This document shows, piece by piece, positions 59,692 through 64,000 of a DNA stretch of 64,000 nucleotides; position 1 is the first letter of the stretch, and every line of letters begins with the position of its first letter. A program made the translations under genes and the position numbers. This stretch comes from a virus. The stretch lies in IMG/VR virus record IMGVR_UViG_3300032116_000001, positions 310,001-374,000 of that record; one strand, 5' to 3'. The notes under the pieces are model-generated. The model was given only the letters and a program-made list of their open reading frames with translations. It was not told the origin of the DNA and did no database searches.

Positions 59692-60552
59692 TTAATTGTT
59701 ATTTTTAAAATCATCAGGCAAAGATTCCATAAGCGGATACGGAAGATTTTCTACATCCACCCATTCCCATCGATCACACTTGTCTGGCTCTTTGTTTTCC
59801 AGAACTCCTCCCGCTAACTTACAAGCAACGTAAAGGGTGATATAATGCTTTTTAAGATCATGGTATATTGTTTTTGTGTATCCATATCTTCGAGAATTAT
59901 TATCGGGAATTACTACAAGCCCAGTTTCTTCTAATGTTTCTCTTATAGCCGTTTCTTCTGGTGTTTCTCCCCACTCCATATGTCCTCCAGGGAACGCCCA
60001 GCACCCATCGCCAAGCTTGGATTTTCTCAATCCCATAAGGACTTGTTTGCGACTATCGTCTTTGAAAATAATTGCACCTACTCCTACAAGCGGGCCTTCG
60101 GGGACAATAGTTTTTCCTCCGAAGGCCTCGGAGTCCATAAAGGCATTTAACAACAAGGAATACACTCGCGAATTGGGTCTTCGCCGCTCGTAAAATTCAC
60201 GATCATTGCCATTATAGAACTTGGAAATTGCGGCCCCGATCCCAGCCGACCTTGAAATGCCAGCCTCACAATGAACTACGATGGTTGTCAATTCAGGCCA
60301 TAACTTCACGAAATTTACAATTTGACTTGCGTCACTTTCCGTAAACAAAACCCCGCCCCTATCTGAAGAATAATCCAAGTCATGGAATTGAAGGCTCAAA
60401 ACATCAAGTCTATTTGGGCATGATCTCAAAGAAACACGCTTGCTACCAGGATCGGAAACTGAAATAACAATATAGGGATCATTCAACTGAAAATGACTCA
60501 TGTCATGTCTTGATAAGACGTGAATGTGACGGATGCTTCCGCGAAACAACAT
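59692..60552 (-). CDS. dual-specificity-like phosphatase fused to Nudix hydrolase
   Basis: 286 residues. Residues 1-150: phosphatase with signature HCEAGISRS (C-x5-R, about residue 95) and upstream Asp-rich DLDYSSDRG. Residues 155-286: Nudix domain, GCWAFPGGHMEWGETPEETA, IRETLEETGLVV, a complete Nudix box (G-x5-E-x7-R-E-x2-E-E-x-G). Nudix enzymes cleave nucleoside diphosphate-X compounds. The fusion could dephosphorylate linked products such as ADP-ribose phosphate, which is speculative. Confidence 0.85.
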   Translation of the reverse strand: MLFRGSIRHIHVLSRHDMSHFQLNDPYIVISVSDPGSKRVSLRSCPNRLDVLSLQFHDLDYSSDRGGVLFTESDASQIVNFVKLWPELTTIVVHCEAGISRSAGIGAAISKFYNGNDREFYERRRPNSRVYSLLLNAFMDSEAFGGKTIVPEGPLVGVGAIIFKDDSRKQVLMGLRKSKLGDGCWAFPGGHMEWGETPEETAIRETLEETGLVVIPDNNSRRYGYTKTIYHDLKKHYITLYVACKLAGGVLENKEPDKCDRWEWVDVENLPYPLMESLPDDFKNNN

Positions 60553-60587
60553 ATCTGTTCTACGAAAGAAATCAACTATTGTTTCTT

Positions 60588-60836
60588 TTAATATTCCCAG
60601 TCCCAGGAAATTTTACTACTCAGCCCGCCAAGATGCAGAACTACAGATTTTAAACTAATGATATCGCCGACTTCTAAACACCACGATTTGGGCAAATTAA
60701 CTCTGATTCTACGCCCCTCATTAATATAGTATCTTCTAGGGCCGAAAAAATGTTCGACAGTGCATTCTTGATATTTTGCGGCTTCTAACACAACACTGTC
60801 CCACAAAACTCTGTTATGAATTTGTTTTACAACCAT
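60588..60836 (-). CDS. hypothetical protein, 82 aa
   Basis: Small beta-rich protein (YYINEGRRIRVNLPKSW, LEVGDIISLKS), perhaps an OB or SH3-like barrel. CGTATTATACGT directly abuts its ATG. Unrecognised. Confidence 0.6.
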   Translation of the reverse strand: MVVKQIHNRVLWDSVVLEAAKYQECTVEHFFGPRRYYINEGRRIRVNLPKSWCLEVGDIISLKSVVLHLGGLSSKISWDWEY

Positions 60837-60840
60837 ACGT

Positions 60841-60848
60841 ATAATACG
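60841..60848 (-). promoter_or_regulatory. candidate phage promoter, minus strand
   Basis: CGTATTAT ends five bases before ATG 60836 on the minus strand. Overlaps the foot of the adjacent hairpin by three bases. Confidence 0.45.
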
Positions 60849-60894
60849 TTAAAATAGGACGATAGTTAACAAAACTGTCGTCCTATTTTAACGT
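60846..60894. terminator. 22-bp hairpin
   Basis: ACGTTAAAATAGGACGA (60846-60862) with TCGTCCTATTTTAACGT (60878-60894), 17 perfect pairs plus five inner pairs and a 5-nt loop. Follows the stop of 60904 on the minus strand. Confidence 0.7.
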
Positions 60895-60903
60895 AAGCAA
60901 TGT

Positions 60904-61782
60904 TTATTCTTTCAGCGCATCAATTTCGGCCTGAACCTTGGCTTTCTTTAATGCAAGAAGCTCAAGTTCAAGGCGAATTAGTTCTTCGCGCTCAGACTGA
61001 ACACGTGGATCAACATCTGTTGATTCTGATACTTCTAAAATCGGCGCACTGCGCTTGTCGCCATGCACTATTCTAGCCGCTGTTCTTACAGAAGGCTTGT
61101 GCGAGGGCTTTTGCACCACCAATGTTAAGCTGATCGTCGTATATGCGCTTTCAATTTCCATGGGAATCTCAGAAAACTTTTGATCAGAATGTTCGCCTTC
61201 AACGGTGCAGCCAACTTCATACTTTTCAGAAGTAAATTGTTGCGACTTAGAAGTAGAAGCGCTATAGTAAGAAGCGCATTGAACGCCCCTAAGACTATTG
61301 CCAGGATCGTGGCCCCAAGTCATATAGGGCTTGATTCCAATCGGTTCACGATAGGGAGGATACCACGGCTCGTGAACAGGCTTGCGCAGATAATCTTGAA
61401 GTTTTTTAATTGCTTCATCGATATTGAGTGACCGTTGATAATGCCATCTCACTTCAATTTTGCCCATACTTTTGTCTGAGCTATTGTTTTTCCCAAATTC
61501 AATAGCCTCAGGTGAATCAGTGGAAACAAATTTAAATTTAACAGCCTTGTCAAGAGGTCTTTCAAGGTCAACATATTTGTTTTTATCTACAACAATTCCG
61601 TTCGGAGTAACAAGTTCTCCGTCAATGTAAACAAATGCGACAGCATTGCGCTCTTTGTTTTTGTTGCGAAGATGGATCGAATATTCTGACCCATCGGGGA
61701 TGATTACTGAGCCGTTAGAAAGCTCTCTTTGTGCGACATTGCCTACTTTAATGGCAACAACGAAGTTATTACAGTACACCAT
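60904..61782 (-). CDS. conserved virion-type protein with coiled-coil tail
   Basis: 292 residues, AAGGAG ribosome-binding site. Residues 1-110 (MVYCNNFVVAIKVG, VIIPDGSEYSIHLRN, AVAFVYIDGELV, VDLERPLDKAVKFKF) match a beta domain common in large phages and some eukaryotic viruses. Middle low complexity. C-terminal 45 residues form a charged coiled coil (EREELIRLELELLALKKA). Probably structural. Confidence 0.65.
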   Translation of the reverse strand: MVYCNNFVVAIKVGNVAQRELSNGSVIIPDGSEYSIHLRNKNKERNAVAFVYIDGELVTPNGIVVDKNKYVDLERPLDKAVKFKFVSTDSPEAIEFGKNNSSDKSMGKIEVRWHYQRSLNIDEAIKKLQDYLRKPVHEPWYPPYREPIGIKPYMTWGHDPGNSLRGVQCASYYSASTSKSQQFTSEKYEVGCTVEGEHSDQKFSEIPMEIESAYTTISLTLVVQKPSHKPSVRTAARIVHGDKRSAPILEVSESTDVDPRVQSEREELIRLELELLALKKAKVQAEIDALKE

Positions 61783-62014
61783 TTTTCTCCTTTTTCGTCT
61801 TTACCCTCATTCAGACCGTTTGACGCTTCAATGGTTTTTAGCATCGAGGGAAGTGTATTTACGAAATTAAATTCCGCAATTGTATTTATACAACATAATT
61901 GTTATTAATCCTTCGCAAATACAATTTTAATACGGCAGTGGAATCATTATTGTTCCCGAGTGTTACAAAAAATCCACCCGTTTTTCGGGTGATGTCACCC
62001 GCTTTTCGGGTGGA
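61783..62014. terminator. intergenic region with tandem CACCCG hairpins
   Basis: CACCCG-TTTTT-CGGGTG (61975-61991) and CACCCG-CTTTT-CGGGTG (61996-62012) in tandem, with ATCC/GGAT flanks. Likely terminator for 62015 on the minus strand. The rest (61783-61973) shows no gene. Confidence 0.6.
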
Positions 62015-62275
62015 TTAAAGTTCTTTTCGCCACTTAACCCAGGCATATTTTGGGCCACAGTCTTTTGCATTTCCGTTGGAACCAACGATCATTGTCCTTT
62101 CTTTTCTAAGGCTCGCAACTTTTCTTTTTAGTCTAGAAAGACTTAGAAAAGGCCCCGAATTGAGCACACGTTGTTCAACTGAAAATGCCTTCGCAAAAGA
62201 CCTTGATGTTTTCATCGACAAATAATATCGGGGCTCATTATTTTTGTAAGCCTGATAATACCGCTGTTTAGTCAT
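62015..62275 (-). CDS. hypothetical basic protein, 86 aa
   Basis: Start at ATG 62275 (MTKQRYYQAY), overlapping the previous stop by eight bases; 62308 is the alternative. Lys/Arg-rich (LSRLKRKVASLRKERTMIVG), end WVKWRKEL. Might bind nucleic acid. Unrecognised. Confidence 0.55.
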   Translation of the reverse strand: MTKQRYYQAYKNNEPRYYLSMKTSRSFAKAFSVEQRVLNSGPFLSLSRLKRKVASLRKERTMIVGSNGNAKDCGPKYAWVKWRKEL

Positions 62276-62456
62276 CCTCTTCTTTTTGATTGTTTGATTC
62301 CCAAACATCTACAAAAACTTGGGCTCGACGAAAAGATTCCTTTGCCAAGGACTTAAGATCGTCATCAGAAAGCGAAGAAGGCTTGTTGCTCATCATCGAA
62401 ATATAAATCTCAGACGCAATGGCTGCGCAAGAATCTTGTTGCAAACTATTATTCAT
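62268..62456 (-). CDS. hypothetical protein, 62 aa
   Basis: ATG 62456 (MNNSLQQDSCAAI). The open frame upstream runs through tRNA-Met and is not used. Helical, acidic C-terminus. Unrecognised. Confidence 0.52.
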   Translation of the reverse strand: MNNSLQQDSCAAIASEIYISMMSNKPSSLSDDDLKSLAKESFRRAQVFVDVWESNNQKEEDD

Positions 62457-62469
62457 ATGCTTTTCAAAA

Positions 62470-62544
62470 TGGTGCGGGGGAGGGATTCGAACCCATCGAG
62501 ACTCCAGGGTATGAACCTGGCATGATACCTCTTCACCACCCCGC
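62470..62544 (-). tRNA. tRNA-Met(CAT)
   Basis: Minus strand. Anticodon arm CCAGG-TTCATAC-CCTGG, T-loop TTCGAAT, A73 and CCA. G1-C72 pair and no GGG run in the anticodon stem argue against an initiator. Could be elongator Met or, if modified at C34, Ile(CAT). Only tRNA gene on this strand in the window. Confidence 0.88.
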
Positions 62545-62586
62545 ATTTGTTATACGCTTTGTGTTACACAAAAATTAGCATATGAT

Positions 62587-64000
62587 TTACTTTTTCCATT
62601 TTTTAAAATTAAAACTCATCCTTGCTTGATAAAATGGTTCAGTTTCATCTCTAAAAATAGCATCATATCCTGGTCTTTTTGTCGGAAAATCTAATTCCAT
62701 GTTTTTAGGCTCTTCTAGAGTTCTTCCGCCTTGTGGCCCTTGCGACCAATTAAAATCGGCATTTGAAATGTGCTGTAGCTCTTGATAATTTAATGGCTCT
62801 GCGGTTGGCGCATAAACCTGTGGTATCTCTTCGCCATCTTTTGTGGTTAATGTTGCGGGCGGTTTCCAGTTGTGATCAGCCACAACATAAGACATATTTT
62901 TAAGTTCTCTCGTGATAAAATTCATAATGACCGACTGAATAGAACTGTCTATTTCAAAGTCATACCCACCGTTAAGTGCTTTAAATTTCATTGCCTTAAG
63001 TTTCTTTAACTCATCTTGATGGTTTTCTTTACTGTTGTCCCCGTCTTCTGAATCAATTTGCTCTACAATTCTTAATTGCTCTTCGTAATACTTGATTTTT
63101 TTAATGATGTCAAGAAGAACTTCTCTTCGGCGTTGACGAGCTGATTCCATAAGGTGAGACATTACTTTCTGCTTAGCTCGCTCCACCCTTTTATTCGCGG
63201 CTTCGATGGGATTTTCAGCATAATTATATGGATATTGTCCGTCATTGAGTTTTTTGTATTCATTAATTGGATGAATACCGCCCATCGCGGCGTAAGATTC
63301 ATGCATCATAAACTGTTCTGTTATTTCCTCTAAAACAGCCTCTTTAACAATTTCAGTGTCGCGCAGTCGCTCAATTTGTTGCGTAAGAACACTTCGCCAT
63401 TTTGGCATTTCACCATAGACACGCGCCAAAATTTCAGTGTAAGATGTTAAATATTGCCTTGATCTGTTCTTACTTTGGTACTCAGGGTTTTCTCGAACAA
63501 ATTCTCCGCCTGTGGCAAGATAATTTAGCGCATGAGCTATCTCGTGCGAAACAATTGCGTCCATAACTTCATCACTAGATATGTTAAGTATTTTTAGTAT
63601 GGGCATGTCTTTGTACTGAGAATTAATTCGATCCTGGCGAACAAAAATGGCAGGTATGCGCTTGTTTACGTTTTCATCTTTATTAAAAGATGGAATAAAA
63701 ACACCAAGAAAATTCAAATCATTAAGATTATCGTACTTCAAGGATTTTGTTTCTTGAAGTTCATTTTCAAAATCAGAATTAGTGACCGTATACACTTGGA
63801 TAAAGTTAGCCCAACGCCGCACAATATCGGGGTCTAATCTTAGTGACTCTCCAATTTTCAGAGCCATGTCTAAATATTTCCCGTTCGCGGCCTCTGATAG
63901 GGGCTCATGCACAATCGACCCCTTATTGATGTGCCTCTGCATCAATGATGCATTGGCTTCTTCTTTTGCTTTTTTCTCTCTCTCATTTAATGCTCGGCTG
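62587..64000 (-). CDS. zinc metallopeptidase-like protein, 5' end outside window
   Basis: At least 471 codons; the frame is open to the window edge, so the start lies beyond 64000 and the ATG at 63942 is probably internal. HEIAH (in IVSHEIAHALNYLA) is an HExxH zinc site, with TSYTEILARVYGE downstream as a possible third ligand. Long helical part (ANKRVERAKQKVMSHLMESA), then an acidic end. Function unknown, perhaps a virion or processing protease. Confidence 0.65.
   Translation of the reverse strand, partial: SRALNEREKKAKEEANASLMQRHINKGSIVHEPLSEAANGKYLDMALKIGESLRLDPDIVRRWANFIQVYTVTNSDFENELQETKSLKYDNLNDLNFLGVFIPSFNKDENVNKRIPAIFVRQDRINSQYKDMPILKILNISSDEVMDAIVSHEIAHALNYLATGGEFVRENPEYQSKNRSRQYLTSYTEILARVYGEMPKWRSVLTQQIERLRDTEIVKEAVLEEITEQFMMHESYAAMGGIHPINEYKKLNDGQYPYNYAENPIEAANKRVERAKQKVMSHLMESARQRRREVLLDIIKKIKYYEEQLRIVEQIDSEDGDNSKENHQDELKKLKAMKFKALNGGYDFEIDSSIQSVIMNFITRELKNMSYVVADHNWKPPATLTTKDGEEIPQVYAPTAEPLNYQELQHISNADFNWSQGPQGGRTLEEPKNMELDFPTKRPGYDAIFRDETEPFYQARMSFNFKKWKK

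Overview
The window looks like part of a large (jumbo-class) tailed bacteriophage genome. The evidence is a tRNA array of about fifteen plausible genes, a tail fibre with an SGNH esterase domain, a peptidoglycan amidase endolysin, several HNH nucleases, two solo TnpB genes, dense short genes with ATGA or GTGA overlaps, and many proteins of phage-only domain families. A small protein with a signal peptide and a C-terminal Phe suggests a Gram-negative host. No host genes or integration site are visible, so lytic or extrachromosomal life is an inference.

Layout. 0-2.5 kb: SpeD-type decarboxylase, an HNH protein and unknowns. 2.6-9.5 kb: tRNA array on the + strand, interleaved with a hotdog thioesterase, a DUF7448 protein, an HNH nuclease, a TnpB element that appears to have split a gene, and several tRNA-like or otherwise structured RNAs that do not fold as normal tRNAs. 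9.5-18 kb: HNH protein, SGNH fibre, accessory fibre protein, thioredoxin, small unknowns, tRNA-His, an AAA-CYTH fusion and an RlmN-like radical SAM enzyme. 18-24 kb (minus) and 31.8-41.5 kb (both strands): a large set of probable virion-carried proteins. 24-25 kb: about 1 kb of non-coding sequence with long perfect stems, a candidate large structured RNA. 25-31.8 kb: second TnpB, methionine aminopeptidase, a TerD-like protein and a small envelope protein. 41.5-51 kb (mostly minus): RNase AS-like exonuclease, endolysin, COG0523 metal-chaperone GTPase, I78-like inhibitor, a repeat protein and two paralogues. 51-55.4 kb: a 1409-residue protein with eight integrase-type repeats, an SF2 helicase and an Rrp8-like methyltransferase. 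55.6-64 kb (minus): small unknowns, an HRDxDLPA repeat protein, SLOG, HD, phosphatase-Nudix and a zinc metallopeptidase cut by the window end.

Most interesting feature: unrelated proteins share one of two N-terminal tags. One is a short leader of the form MW-Y-(K/R)-x-A-(Q/S). The other is a ~40-residue helical module ending in (K/R)-(I/V)-A-(S/Q/K/N). The tagged bodies include ADP-ribosyltransferase-like, pyrophosphatase-like, PcfJ-like and large polyvalent-protein-associated domains. In other phages such domains sit in one giant injected polyvalent protein. Here they are separate genes with common N-termini, which suggests a tag-based system for loading effectors into the capsid. That is inference and needs proteomics.

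A bipartite motif, TTTTG, 8-12 nt, then CGTATTA(A/T)A, recurs before several genes and RNAs, often with the ATG only 10-20 nt downstream. It is a candidate phage promoter. Two homopolymer tracts (nine C at 15.2 kb, seven G at 57.5 kb) break genes and could be assembly errors or slippage sites.
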